A stretch of DNA of 64,000 bases from Paraconexibacter antarcticus (GTDB lineage: Bacteria; Actinomycetota; Thermoleophilia; Solirubrobacterales; Solirubrobacteraceae), in the NCBI RefSeq assembly GCF_024220175.1, contig NZ_CP098502.1, positions 4,406,514 to 4,470,513 on the forward strand, in the 5' to 3' direction. Within the stretch, counting starts at the first letter, position 1. Every line of letters starts with the position of its first letter. The notes under the pieces are model-generated. The model did no database searches, was not told the origin of the DNA, and worked only from the letters and a program-made list of their open reading frames with translations. Shown here one piece after another: positions 15,818 to 24,095 of this stretch. The translations under genes and the position numbers were made by a program.

Positions 15818-17778
15818 CGAACGACCTTCACGCGGGCGAGCCGCTCCGCCTTCGCCGCGCGGTCGATGAGCCGCTCCAGCACCGTTGCGAGGATCTCGTC
15901 GCGCGACTCGAAGAGGCGCTCGAGTTCGTCGAGGTCCACGCCCGCGCAGCGCGCGATCTGATGGCTCGTCACCGAGCGGTAGCCGCGTTCGGCGAACAGG
16001 GCCTGCGCGGCGTCGAGAATCGCTTCGCGGCGGTCGGCCACGTCGCTCGGCGTCGGTGCGGCCGGGTCGAGCCCGGGTCGAGCGCGCGCCGCGGGACCGC
16101 TGTGGGCGAGGCTGAACGAGGGAAGGACCCGGCCGAGCCACACGGGCTGCCACCACGCCCAGGTCCCGGCGAGGCGCAGCAATGCGGGTAGCAGTGCGAG
16201 GCGGACGAGGAACGCGTCGAGCAGCACCGCGAGGCCGAGGATCATGCCCATCTCCTTGGCGGGCAGCGCGCTGGACGCGGCGAAGGTGCCGTAGACGCCG
16301 AGCATCGCGGCCGCGGCGGCGAGGATCACCGGTCCGGAGCGGCCCATCCCGCCCACGACGGCGGCTCGCGGGTCGCCGGTGAGGTCCCACTGCTCGCGGG
16401 CCGAGGAGATGAAGAACACGGTGTAGTCCATCGCGACGGCGAAGATCATGGCGAAGAAGAACACCGGCGCCCAGAAGTCGATGTAGCCGGTCGCGTGGAT
16501 CCCCAGCGGCCCGGTGAAGTGCCCGTCTTGGAAGACGAGGACGGTGACCCCGAACGCTGCCGCGCTGGAGAGCAGGCTCGTCAGCGTCCCGGCCAGCGCG
16601 ATGAAGGGCGCCTGCACCGCGACGAGCAGCAGCAGGAAGCCGAGCAGCAGGATCAAGCCGATGACGAGCGGGGCGCTGTCCGCCATTCGACCAGCGCCCG
16701 GATCACGGTCCATCGCGTGTCGCCGCTTGAGCCAGGGCATCGCACCCGCGTCGATCCTCGGCCCCAGTCGCGCGAGCAGCATCGGCAAGAGCGTGAACAC
16801 AACGGCGAGCACGAGGCACACCGCGAGTTCGATCGCCATCGCGATCGACTTCGGCATGGGGCTGGGAATCAGGTAGCACGGCGCGGTGGCCACGAGCACC
16901 GTCGTGCCCGAGAACGCCACGGCGCGCCCGGCGGTATCCATCGTCGCTGCGACCGCGTCGACCGGATCGGCGTGTTCTCGCAGCGCTTCCCGAAAGCGCA
17001 TGACGATGAACAGCGCGTAATCGATCCCGAGCGCCATCGTGAAGATCAACATGAACGACAGCGCCCAGATCGACACGTACCCGATCTGCGTGAAGAGATA
17101 GAGGAACCCGCCGGTCACGAACAGGCCGATCACTGTGATCAGCAGCGGCAGCCCGGCGGCCAGGAGCGACCCGAACGCGACGACGAGCACGAGCAGCGTG
17201 ATCGGCAGCGCGTACTTCTCCCCGCGAACCAGGGCGTCCCTGTTCTCCTTGTTGAAGTCGGCCCACTGCGCCGAGAGACCCGACATCTGCGCCTTGTAGC
17301 GCGGGCCGGCCACCTTGCGGACACGGTCGCGCAGTCGATCGGCCGCGTGGACCATCCCGCTGGTGTCGCGCCCCGCACCGCCGGTCACGATCACCGTGCG
17401 ACCGTCCGGCGCGATCAGGCCGCTGCGGGTGGGGCCGATCACCCCGCGAACCGCCGGATCGGCCGAAAGCTCGTGCGCCACGGCGCGGGCCGCGGCGCGG
17501 AACTGCGGATCCTCCCCGTACGGCCTGGCCCCGTGCATGACGACGCTGAGCGCCGAGCTTGCGAACAGCGGGTTCGCCGCCTGAATGAGCTCACGCGCAT
17601 GCACCGACTCCGACCCGGTGTGCTCCATCCCCGCCCCCGACAAGGCACCTTCGAGCTTCGGCAGAAACACGCCGAGTCCCACGATGAGCACCAGCCATCC
17701 CACGGCCACCCGGCGCCCGTGACCCGACGCCCAGTACGCCACCCGGGCCAGCGGACCATGTGATGCGGTGCTCGTCAT
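15814..17778 (-). CDS. MMPL-family transporter with C-terminal TetR-type DNA-binding domain
   Basis: This 654-residue protein has a first MMPL half (residues 1-345) with TM1 at 22-40, one outer domain to about 190, then TM2-6 including GIDYALFIVMRFRE. The second half is short. Beyond the linker PWLKRRHAMDRDPGAG it goes directly to two to five membrane helices (370-560, with AVAMDYTVFFISSAREQW), so TM7 and the second outer domain seem absent. Residues 585-654 form a TetR N-terminal helix-turn-helix: REAILDAAQALFAERGYRS, then TSHQIARCAGVDLDELERLF. MMPL proteins are RND-type exporters of lipids or drugs; a DNA-binding tail is not part of the usual family. The gene is divergent from a TetR regulator and overlaps the DHA2 gene. 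The fusion could be functional or the result of recombination. Confidence 0.75.
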   Translation of the reverse strand: MTSTASHGPLARVAYWASGHGRRVAVGWLVLIVGLGVFLPKLEGALSGAGMEHTGSESVHARELIQAANPLFASSALSVVMHGARPYGEDPQFRAAARAVAHELSADPAVRGVIGPTRSGLIAPDGRTVIVTGGAGRDTSGMVHAADRLRDRVRKVAGPRYKAQMSGLSAQWADFNKENRDALVRGEKYALPITLLVLVVAFGSLLAAGLPLLITVIGLFVTGGFLYLFTQIGYVSIWALSFMLIFTMALGIDYALFIVMRFREALREHADPVDAVAATMDTAGRAVAFSGTTVLVATAPCYLIPSPMPKSIAMAIELAVCLVLAVVFTLLPMLLARLGPRIDAGAMPWLKRRHAMDRDPGAGRMADSAPLVIGLILLLGFLLLLVAVQAPFIALAGTLTSLLSSAAAFGVTVLVFQDGHFTGPLGIHATGYIDFWAPVFFFAMIFAVAMDYTVFFISSAREQWDLTGDPRAAVVGGMGRSGPVILAAAAAMLGVYGTFAASSALPAKEMGMILGLAVLLDAFLVRLALLPALLRLAGTWAWWQPVWLGRVLPSFSLAHSGPAARARPGLDPAAPTPSDVADRREAILDAAQALFAERGYRSVTSHQIARCAGVDLDELERLFESRDEILATVLERLIDRAAKAERLARVKVVR

Positions 17779-17799
17779 GAACTCACCCTAACATTTTTG

Positions 17800-17833
17800 C
17801 TCCGATCGAGGAAATTTACTTCTACGATCGTAG
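17800..17833. promoter_or_regulatory. Candidate TetR operators between MMPL and TetR genes
   Basis: Two related palindromes lie in the 103-base divergent region. One is the imperfect CTCCGATCGAG at 17800-17810 and the other the perfect 12-base CTACGATCGTAG at 17822-17833. Their position fits autoregulation by the TetR gene at 17882 and control of the MMPL-DHA2 operon. The first resembles the perfect CTCCGATCGGAG at 29676. Confidence 0.55.
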
Positions 17834-17881
17834 GATAAGCCGGCCCGACCGCCGAGCCGGATCTGTAGGTTGAGTGCGTCG

Positions 17882-18475
17882 ATGATGGCCAGCACGCTGC
17901 ACCAGGGAGCCCCGGAGCCCCTGACCCCCAAAGGTCGCAACACGGCGGCGCGGATCCTCGACGCCGCGACTCTTGTCCTCGCCCGCGACGGGATGGGCGG
18001 CGCCACCCTCGGACGAATCGCCGACGCGGCCGGCGTCGACAAGCGCAACATCTCCTACTACTACGGGTCGCGCGAAACCCTCCTCGTCCGAGTGGTACAA
18101 GCCGTCGGCGAGCAGATGGCCCGCGGCATGGAAGAGACGATCGGCGAGAGCGAACGCTCGAACGCCGAGGTCCTGTGGGCCGGCGCGACGTCCGAGCCCG
18201 AACTCGCACGCGCCTACATCACGCTCCTCGGCGGGAGCGCCGAGACGCCGGAGATCGACCTCGCACTCACCGCGCTCAAACAGGCCTGGCTGCACATGAT
18301 CTCAAGCCGCCTCGCCCATGCCGGCCACCCGGACGACAGCCGGGAGGCCCTCGCCGGTGTCGTGCTCGCGCTGCTCCGTGGGCTCCTCATCGAATGGACC
18401 GAGACCGGCGACGGACCGGCAGTCACCGCAGCACTCGAGCGGGTCGACGCGCTGTTCACGCCGCAGCCCGGGTGA
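17882..18475 (+). CDS. TetR-family regulator (paralogue 1)
   Basis: ATG 17882 is preferred over a TTG 12 bases upstream. The product is about 197 residues. The DNA-binding domain starts LTPKGRNTAARILDAATLVL and contains ATLGRIADAAGVDKRNISYY followed by YGSRETLL. The ligand domain (about 80-197) includes WAGATSEPELARAYITLLGG and GLLIEWTETGDG. It is divergent from the MMPL-DHA2 operon with palindromes between, so it most likely represses that operon and itself. Its helix-turn-helix is strikingly similar to those at 28428 and 46409, making three paralogues in the window. Confidence 0.85.
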   Translation: MMASTLHQGAPEPLTPKGRNTAARILDAATLVLARDGMGGATLGRIADAAGVDKRNISYYYGSRETLLVRVVQAVGEQMARGMEETIGESERSNAEVLWAGATSEPELARAYITLLGGSAETPEIDLALTALKQAWLHMISSRLAHAGHPDDSREALAGVVLALLRGLLIEWTETGDGPAVTAALERVDALFTPQPG

Positions 18476-18493
18476 ATCGCGAACTCGGGCGGC

Positions 18494-19786
18494 GTGACGG
18501 ACACGACCGTTCGCACCCCGCGACGCCCGAAGACCCCGCGTAGGGTGTCGGCGGTGCCAGTGCCCCCGCCCGGAACGCCTGGCCCGCTTTCGGACCCCAC
18601 CTACCGGCGGCTGTTCGGCGCCCAGGTCATCTCGCTGGCCGGCACCGGCCTGACGACGATCGCCCTGTCGCTGCTGGCCTATCACCTGTCAGGCCGACAC
18701 GCCGGGGCGGTGATCGGCATCGCGCTCGCGCTGAAGATGATCGCCTACGTACTCGTCGCGCCGGTCGTGACCTCGTACGCCCAGCGCCTACCGCGACGCC
18801 GACTCCTGGTGGGCTTGGACCTCGCCCGCGCGGCGGTCGTCGCCATGCTCCCGGCAGTGACCGCCGTCTGGCAGGTCTACGTGTTGATCTTCGTGATCAA
18901 CGCCGCCTCGGCCGCGTTCACCCCGGCGTTTCAGGCGGTAATCCCGATCATCCTCCCCGACGAGGACAGTTACACCCGCGCGCTCTCGCTCTCGCGCCTG
19001 GCCTACGAAGCCGAGAACCTCGCCAGCCCAGCGCTCGCAGCGATGCTGCTCTCGGTTCTCAGCTACAACGCGCTGTTCGCTGGTGACGCGATGTCGTTCC
19101 TCATCTCCGCCGCCCTGGTGACCTCATGCGCGCTGCCCGGCCGCGTGGACGTCGCGTCGCAGGCGCGGACGTGGCGGCGCGTCACACACGGCACGCGGAC
19201 CTTCCTCCGGGTCGCCGAGCTTCGCGCTCTGCTCGCGTTGAACCTCGCCGTCGCCGCCGCAAGCGCACTGATCATCGTCAACACCGTCATCTACGTTCGT
19301 CGGGACTTCGGCCACGGCGAGGCCGCCGTCGCGTGGGCCCTCGGCGCCGCCGGCGCCGGCTCGATGATCGCCGCGATCGTGATCCCCTCGCTCCTGCGAC
19401 GCTGGCGCGAGCGTGAGGTCATGCTCGCGGGCGGCACCTTCCTCCCCGCCGGCCTTGTAGCCGCAGCCCTGCTCAGCCGCTACGAGACGCTCCTCATCGT
19501 GTGGTTCATCCTCGGGATCGGCCTAGCCGTCGTGCAGACCCCGGCGGGCCGGCTTGTGCAGCGCGCCGCGGGCCCCGACGACGGGCCCGACCTCTTCGCC
19601 GCGCAGTTCTCGCTCTCTCACGCCTGCTGGCTGCTCACCTACCCGATCGCCGGCGTCGCCGGAGCCACCCTCGGCCTCGATGCCGCCGCCGGGCTGCTGG
19701 CTGGAGTAGCGCTCGCGGCGGTCGCTGCGGCCGCCTGGCTCTGGCGGTCCGCCGCGACGGCCGCCTCACCCGAGCACGCCGTGTAG
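18494..19786 (+). CDS. MFS transporter (DHA3/enterobactin-exporter-like)
   Basis: GTG 18494 gives 430 residues: a Pro/Arg-rich cytoplasmic N-terminus, then about 12 membrane helices from residue 40. The early motif DPTYRRLFGAQVISLAGTGL is typical of DHA3/EntS-like exporters, with YAQRLPRRRLLVGLDLAR as the loop 2-3 motif. Such carriers export small hydrophobic compounds or siderophores. It follows the TetR gene by 18 bases and could be its co-transcribed target. The C-terminus is convergent with the EthR-like gene, 15 bases away. Confidence 0.78.
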   Translation: MTDTTVRTPRRPKTPRRVSAVPVPPPGTPGPLSDPTYRRLFGAQVISLAGTGLTTIALSLLAYHLSGRHAGAVIGIALALKMIAYVLVAPVVTSYAQRLPRRRLLVGLDLARAAVVAMLPAVTAVWQVYVLIFVINAASAAFTPAFQAVIPIILPDEDSYTRALSLSRLAYEAENLASPALAAMLLSVLSYNALFAGDAMSFLISAALVTSCALPGRVDVASQARTWRRVTHGTRTFLRVAELRALLALNLAVAAASALIIVNTVIYVRRDFGHGEAAVAWALGAAGAGSMIAAIVIPSLLRRWREREVMLAGGTFLPAGLVAAALLSRYETLLIVWFILGIGLAVVQTPAGRLVQRAAGPDDGPDLFAAQFSLSHACWLLTYPIAGVAGATLGLDAAAGLLAGVALAAVAAAAWLWRSAATAASPEHAV

Positions 19787-19801
19787 GGCTGGACGTGGAG
19801 G

Positions 19802-20428
19802 CTATCCGCCGGGAAGCGGGTCAGGTTTGGCGTCCGTCGCGGGGATCGCCGAGCGCCACAGCCGCTCGATCGCGTTGAGCAGCGGTTCCTCGCGGACGCG
19901 CGGAGCCCCGAGGTGCTCGGTCAGGCAGCGTTCGGTCATCCACACGAGGCTGTAGGCCACGGCTTCCGCGTCTTCCCGGGCGAGGGTGTCGTCGGCACGC
20001 ATCGCCCGCTCGGCGGCGTTGACCAGGAACCATTCGTGGAAGTCGCGCCAGAACGTCGCGACGTCTGGGTCGTACGTGGCGGCCTCGACGATTGCGCCGA
20101 GCGTCGCGCTGTGGGTGCGGAAGCCCGAGAGCACTCCGCTGAGGGTGCTGCGCAGGTCGTCATCCTCGTCGCGAAGCCATGGCCCGGCGGCAGCCCGGAC
20201 GTCGTGCTCGAGCTCCTCGCCGAGACTGAGGACAAGCGCACGCTTGTCCTGGAAGTAGGAGTAGAAGGTCGGCCGCGATACGCCGGCCCGCATCGAGATC
20301 TCGCCGACGCTCAGCTCGGCGAATGCCTTGCCTTCCCCCAGCAGCCCACGGGTGGCGTCGAGGATCCCGTCCCTCGTTCGGCCCCGCTGGTCTTCGGGAA
20401 GCGGCGAGCGGCGGGAAAGCACTGACAT
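19802..20428 (-). CDS. EthR-like TetR-family regulator
   Basis: ATG 20428 (MSVLSRRSPLPEDQRGR) is chosen because the longer frame runs into the operator-like region. The product is 208 residues. The HTH is VGEISMRAGVSRPTFYSYF followed by QDKRAL. The ligand domain contains TFWRDFHEWFLVNAAERAMR and ends in a helix with MTERCLTEHLG, the pattern of EthR-type C-terminal domains. EthR in mycobacteria represses a Baeyer-Villiger monooxygenase. Here the gene is divergent from a cytochrome P450 with a 19-base inverted repeat between them, so it likely controls the P450 operon at 20527-23843. Confidence 0.82.
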   Translation of the reverse strand: MSVLSRRSPLPEDQRGRTRDGILDATRGLLGEGKAFAELSVGEISMRAGVSRPTFYSYFQDKRALVLSLGEELEHDVRAAAGPWLRDEDDDLRSTLSGVLSGFRTHSATLGAIVEAATYDPDVATFWRDFHEWFLVNAAERAMRADDTLAREDAEAVAYSLVWMTERCLTEHLGAPRVREEPLLNAIERLWRSAIPATDAKPDPLPGG

Positions 20429-20456
20429 GCCAAGAACACTAGTGCATGACACCAGA

Positions 20457-20475
20457 GGTTGACAGCATGTAAACC
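20457..20475. promoter_or_regulatory. Candidate operator for the EthR-like regulator
   Basis: GGTTGACAGCATGTAAACC is an inverted repeat of GGTTnACA and TGTnAACC arms around a 3-base centre, with one mismatch pair. It lies in the 98-base gap between the TetR gene (leftward) and the P450 gene (rightward). TTGACA inside it could double as a -35 box of the P450 promoter; a clear -10 is not visible. Confidence 0.5.
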
Positions 20476-20526
20476 AATGTGAGATGTTCATCGTCGTCCC
20501 GAAGAGCGAGCCGGAGGAGTACCCGC

Positions 20527-21756
20527 ATGAGCGTGTCGGAGCAGAACCTGTCGGATGTCCGCGTCGCGGATCCCGAGCACTGGCGCGAAGGTGCTCCGTT
20601 GGAGCTCTTCAAGCAACTGCGCAGCCGGTGCCCCGTGCACTGGAGCGAGGGCATGACGAGCTTTCCCGAAGAGCCGGGATTCTGGTCGGTGACCAACCAG
20701 GAGCTCGTGCACGAGGTCAGTCGCAACTATCAGCTCTACTCCTCTGAGCTCGGCGGCATGGTCGGGATGCCCTGGGTTCAGCTTGAGGTCCAGAACGGCA
20801 TGTTCATCGGGATGGATCCGCCCAAGCACGGGCGGCTCAAGCAGCTGTTCCAGCGCGGCTTCACGCCGAAGCGCATCGCCGAGCACGAGGACAAGATCCG
20901 CGGCATCGTCGTCGGGGTCTTGGACGGCCTGGAGGGTCGCGAGACCTTTGACGTCGTCACGGACCTCGCAGCTCCCGCCGTCTCCCGGGTCATCGGTGAC
21001 TTCATGGGCATCGACCCGGCCGATGACGCGATGTGGGCTCGCCTCATCAACATGCTCGTCGGCGGTGATGACGCCGAGTTGAACCCTGAGGGCCCGAACT
21101 CGGTCATCGAGAAGGTGATCCCCGAGATCGTCCAGCGCTGCCAGGTCCTCATCGACGACCGCCGCGCCACGCCGACGGACGATCTCATGAGCATCCTCGT
21201 CCATGCCGAGGTGGACGGCGACAAGCTCACCGACTGGGAGATCGTGATGGGCTTCATCCTCCTCGTCACCGCCGGCAACGACTCGACGAAAGCCACGTTC
21301 TCCAGCGGCATCAAGGCCCTGATCGAGAATCCCGCTGAGCGCGCGAAGGTCGTCGCCGACCCTTCGTTGATCCCAAGCATGGTCGAGGAGTGCCTGCGGA
21401 TGTTTCCCGCCTTCGCGCATTTCCGGCGGACCGCGACGGAGGACACCGAGCTCGGCGGCTGCCCGATCAAGAAGGGCGACAAGGTCATGATGTGGTACCC
21501 GGCGACCGGATATGACGAGGCCGTCTACGAGAAGCCCGAGCAGTTCCTCGTCGAGCGCAATCCCGAGCATCAGGCCTTCGGCGCCGGCGGGCGTCACTTC
21601 TGCCTCGGCACCGCGCTGGCCCGCCTGGAGCTGAAGATCATGTTCGAGGAGACCCTCAAGCGCTGGCCCGACATGGAGTTCGACGCTGCCCCGCGCTATG
21701 CGACCGCGATCTTCATCAACCAGCTCACCACGCTGCCGGTGCGCGTCAGCGCGTGA
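20527..21756 (+). CDS. Cytochrome P450 (copy 1)
   Basis: ATG 20527 has GGAGGAG eight bases upstream. The product is 409 residues, the normal length for a soluble bacterial P450. Visible motifs are the I-helix oxygen-activation motif LLVTAGNDSTKAT, the ExxR motif EECLRMF, and the haem-binding FGAGGRHFCLGTALARLE with the ligand Cys at about 359. The sequence style resembles CYP families acting on sterol side chains or terpenes (CYP125/142- or linalool-hydroxylase-like), but the substrate cannot be assigned. It needs a ferredoxin and reductase, and none is next to it. The following thioesterase start overlaps its stop (GTGA). A clear paralogue is at 25608-26840. Confidence 0.92.
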   Translation: MSVSEQNLSDVRVADPEHWREGAPLELFKQLRSRCPVHWSEGMTSFPEEPGFWSVTNQELVHEVSRNYQLYSSELGGMVGMPWVQLEVQNGMFIGMDPPKHGRLKQLFQRGFTPKRIAEHEDKIRGIVVGVLDGLEGRETFDVVTDLAAPAVSRVIGDFMGIDPADDAMWARLINMLVGGDDAELNPEGPNSVIEKVIPEIVQRCQVLIDDRRATPTDDLMSILVHAEVDGDKLTDWEIVMGFILLVTAGNDSTKATFSSGIKALIENPAERAKVVADPSLIPSMVEECLRMFPAFAHFRRTATEDTELGGCPIKKGDKVMMWYPATGYDEAVYEKPEQFLVERNPEHQAFGAGGRHFCLGTALARLELKIMFEETLKRWPDMEFDAAPRYATAIFINQLTTLPVRVSA

Positions 21757-22238
21757 TCATGAGCCAAGCTCCGTCACCGACGCACGACGCGATGTGCATG
21801 GTCTGCGGCACGGCCAATTCGGCCAACCTCGGCGTCACCGTTCACGTCGAAGACGACCGCGTGCTCGGCACGGTGCTGCTCGACACGCGTCACGCGGGGG
21901 CCCCGGGCTTCGCGCACGGTGGGGCCCTGGCGGCGATCATGGACGACCTTCTCGGCCAGGTCCTCATCCCGCTCGACCGGCCGGGTGTCACCGCCACGAT
22001 GACGGTCGACTTCCATGCTCCCGCGCTGCTCGGCCGCACCATGGACCTTGAGGCGTGGTGCGAGCGAGTCGACGGCCGCAAGCTGCACATGCGCGGGGAG
22101 ATCCGCGACGGTGAGACTGTGGTCGCCTCGGGCAGTGCGCTGTTCATCCACGTTGACGTCTCTCACTGGGAGACATCCGGGCACGCGCTGCCGCCGCACT
22201 GGGCCGGCTGGGGCGCCACCGCCGACTCGAAGCCCTGA
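21753..22238 (+). CDS. PaaI-like hotdog thioesterase (copy 1)
   Basis: The product is 161 residues from GTG 21753, or 159 from ATG 21759. The hotdog-fold core contains GAPGFAHGGALAAIMDDLLG, where HGG.....D/E is the PaaI-type active-site signature, then TATMTVDFHAPALLG and RKLHMRGEI. The N-terminus carries a CMVCG motif seen in a common actinobacterial subset of these enzymes. Hotdog thioesterases hydrolyse acyl-CoA esters. Translation is coupled to the P450 gene. It is about 60% identical by eye to the thioesterase at 25132. Confidence 0.85.
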   Translation: MIMSQAPSPTHDAMCMVCGTANSANLGVTVHVEDDRVLGTVLLDTRHAGAPGFAHGGALAAIMDDLLGQVLIPLDRPGVTATMTVDFHAPALLGRTMDLEAWCERVDGRKLHMRGEIRDGETVVASGSALFIHVDVSHWETSGHALPPHWAGWGATADSKP

Positions 22239-22247
22239 GGACAGACC

Positions 22248-23843
22248 ATGGATACGTACGATGTCATCGTGATTGGTGCGGGCGCGGCCGGCTGCGTGGT
22301 CGCCGCCCGGCTCAGCGAGGACCCCGAGCGCCGGGTGCTGCTGCTGGAGGCCGGCGGCCACAACAAGCGGCTGTCGGTCAAAGCACCCGCGGCGTTCTCC
22401 GCGCAGTTCGGAACCAAGCTCGACTGGGAGTACTGGACCGAACCGGAGGAGAATCTCTTCGGCCGTAGCCTGCATGAACCGCGTGGCAAGCTGATGGGCG
22501 GCTGCTCGTCGATGAACGCGATGATGTACGTGCGCGGCAACCGCTTCGACTACGACTCGTGGGCGGCTGAGGGCGCCGCGGGCTGGAGCGCTGACGAGGT
22601 CCTGCCGTTCTTCACCCGGTCGGAGGACAACGGCGACCTGGCCGGCCCGTATCACGGCCGCGGCGGCCCGATGCACGTGGAGACGCGCGACCCCGATCCC
22701 GTGGCTCGCCGGATGGTCGACGCCTGCGTGGAGGCGGGTTTCGAGCGTCTGACGGACCTCAACGGCGCGCAGCAGGAGGGCGTCGCGTTTACCCAGGTCA
22801 ACCAGAAGCGCGGGATGCGGCACGACGCCGCAACGGCGTTCCTCGGGCCGGCGCGAGGTCGTCCGAACCTGACGATCAAGACCGGCGCCCTCGTGCACCG
22901 GGTTCGCCTTGACGGTGGTCGGGCGACGTCGGTCGAGGTCTCGTTCGGCAAGTCCCTCGAGCAGTTCGGCGCCGACGGCGAGATCGTGCTCTGCGCGGGG
23001 GCCTTCGGTACCCCTGAGATCCTGCAACGGTCGGGGATCGGCCCGGCCGAGCACCTGAAGAGCGTCGGCGTGCCGTCGCTGGTGGACCTGCCGGCGGTCG
23101 GCCGCCACCTCATGGAGCATCCATTCCAGTTCCTCAACTGGGAGCTCGTGGGCGATGACATCGGATTGTCTGACCTGAGCCACCCCAAGCATCTGGCGCG
23201 CTGGTTGGCCACCCGGAAGGGGAAGCTCACGAGCAACGTCGGCGAGGCGCTGGCGTTCTTCCGCACCGACTCGTCCCTCCCGGCGCCCGACATGGAGCTC
23301 GTGCTGGCACCGTTGTTCTTCTGGGAGCACGGCAAGCGCGAGCATCCGCGTCCCGCGTTCTCGATCGGACTCTCTTATGTGGCTCCGATCAGCCGGGGCT
23401 CGGTGATGATCGCCTCGCCCGACCCCGGGCAGAAGGCGCGTGTGTCCTTGCGGATGCTGAGCCATGACTCTGAGGTGCGCGCCCTGGTCGCCGGAGTGCA
23501 CAAGGCCCGCGAGATCGTCTCGCAGCCGGCGATGGACGGGATGCGCGGGGCCGAGATCAATCCCGGGCTGTGGGTGCGCACCGATGAAGCGATCTCCGAA
23601 TATGTCCGTCACACCGTCGAGCACACGTATCACCCGGCCTGCTCGGCACGCATCGGGTCCCCCGAAGACGGAGCGTGCGACGCGGAGCTGCGCGTCCACG
23701 GTGTCGACGGGCTGCGTATCGCTGATGCGTCGGCAATGCCAACGATCACCCGCGGCAACACGCATGCACCGACGCTGATGATCGGCGAGCGCTGCGCGGA
23801 CTTCATCCGCAACCCGGCGAGGGTCGCGACCGCGGTTGCCTGA
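22248..23843 (+). CDS. GMC-family FAD oxidoreductase (choline-dehydrogenase-like, copy 1)
   Basis: ATG 22248 follows a GAGGA box. The product is 531 residues, the normal length of GMC enzymes. The N-terminal FAD site is DVIVIGAGAAGCVVAARLSE followed by LLLEAGG. GMC signature 1 is visible as GKLMGGCSSMNAMMYVRGN and signature 2 as GAFGTPEILQRSGIGP. The active-site region has YHPACSARIG and the C-terminus GNTHAPTLMIGERCADFI. These enzymes oxidise primary alcohols to aldehydes. It lies 9 bases after the thioesterase and probably oxidises the alcohol made by the P450. Confidence 0.9.
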   Translation: MDTYDVIVIGAGAAGCVVAARLSEDPERRVLLLEAGGHNKRLSVKAPAAFSAQFGTKLDWEYWTEPEENLFGRSLHEPRGKLMGGCSSMNAMMYVRGNRFDYDSWAAEGAAGWSADEVLPFFTRSEDNGDLAGPYHGRGGPMHVETRDPDPVARRMVDACVEAGFERLTDLNGAQQEGVAFTQVNQKRGMRHDAATAFLGPARGRPNLTIKTGALVHRVRLDGGRATSVEVSFGKSLEQFGADGEIVLCAGAFGTPEILQRSGIGPAEHLKSVGVPSLVDLPAVGRHLMEHPFQFLNWELVGDDIGLSDLSHPKHLARWLATRKGKLTSNVGEALAFFRTDSSLPAPDMELVLAPLFFWEHGKREHPRPAFSIGLSYVAPISRGSVMIASPDPGQKARVSLRMLSHDSEVRALVAGVHKAREIVSQPAMDGMRGAEINPGLWVRTDEAISEYVRHTVEHTYHPACSARIGSPEDGACDAELRVHGVDGLRIADASAMPTITRGNTHAPTLMIGERCADFIRNPARVATAVA

Positions 23844-23956
23844 CTCCCGCCGCAGCGCTCCGCGGTAGACCGAACTGCGACGTTCTGCATCGGGCCCACG
23901 CCCGCAACCCGCGCGGCTCGGCCGGACAAGCGCCCAGATGAAGCGGCCGGCATATC

Positions 23957-24087
23957 GGGCGCCCCCGCCCGCCCGGCCGGGCGGGCGGCAGGGCGGCCGC
24001 ACCCCGTCCCGGTGGCGGGCCGGGGCGCCCCCGCCCGCCCGGCCGGGCGGGCGGCAGGGCGGCCGCACCCCGTCCCGGTGGCGGGCC
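23957..24087. repeat. Two tandem 65-bp repeats with perfect GC palindrome
   Basis: Two identical 65-base units start at 23957 and 24023 (period 66). Each contains a perfect 24-base palindrome of C/G only, with arms CCGCCCGCCCGG and its complement, followed by a segment containing GGCCGCACCCCGTCCCGG. They lie in the 252-base gap where the P450-thioesterase-GMC operon and the opposing P450-thioesterase-LLM operon converge. They would form very stable hairpins and probably act as a two-way terminator, although no U-tract follows. Confidence 0.75.
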
Positions 24088-24095
24088 CTGCCGGG

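Noticed and set aside
16495-17763. Plus-strand open frame opposite the MMPL gene
   Set aside because: Gln/Arg/His-rich shadow; the MMPL membrane helices are on the minus strand.
21774-24068. A very long minus-strand open frame opposite the P450-1/thioesterase/GMC genes
   Set aside because: It has the Arg/Gly/His-rich composition of an antisense shadow and no domain, while the plus strand encodes three recognisable enzymes.
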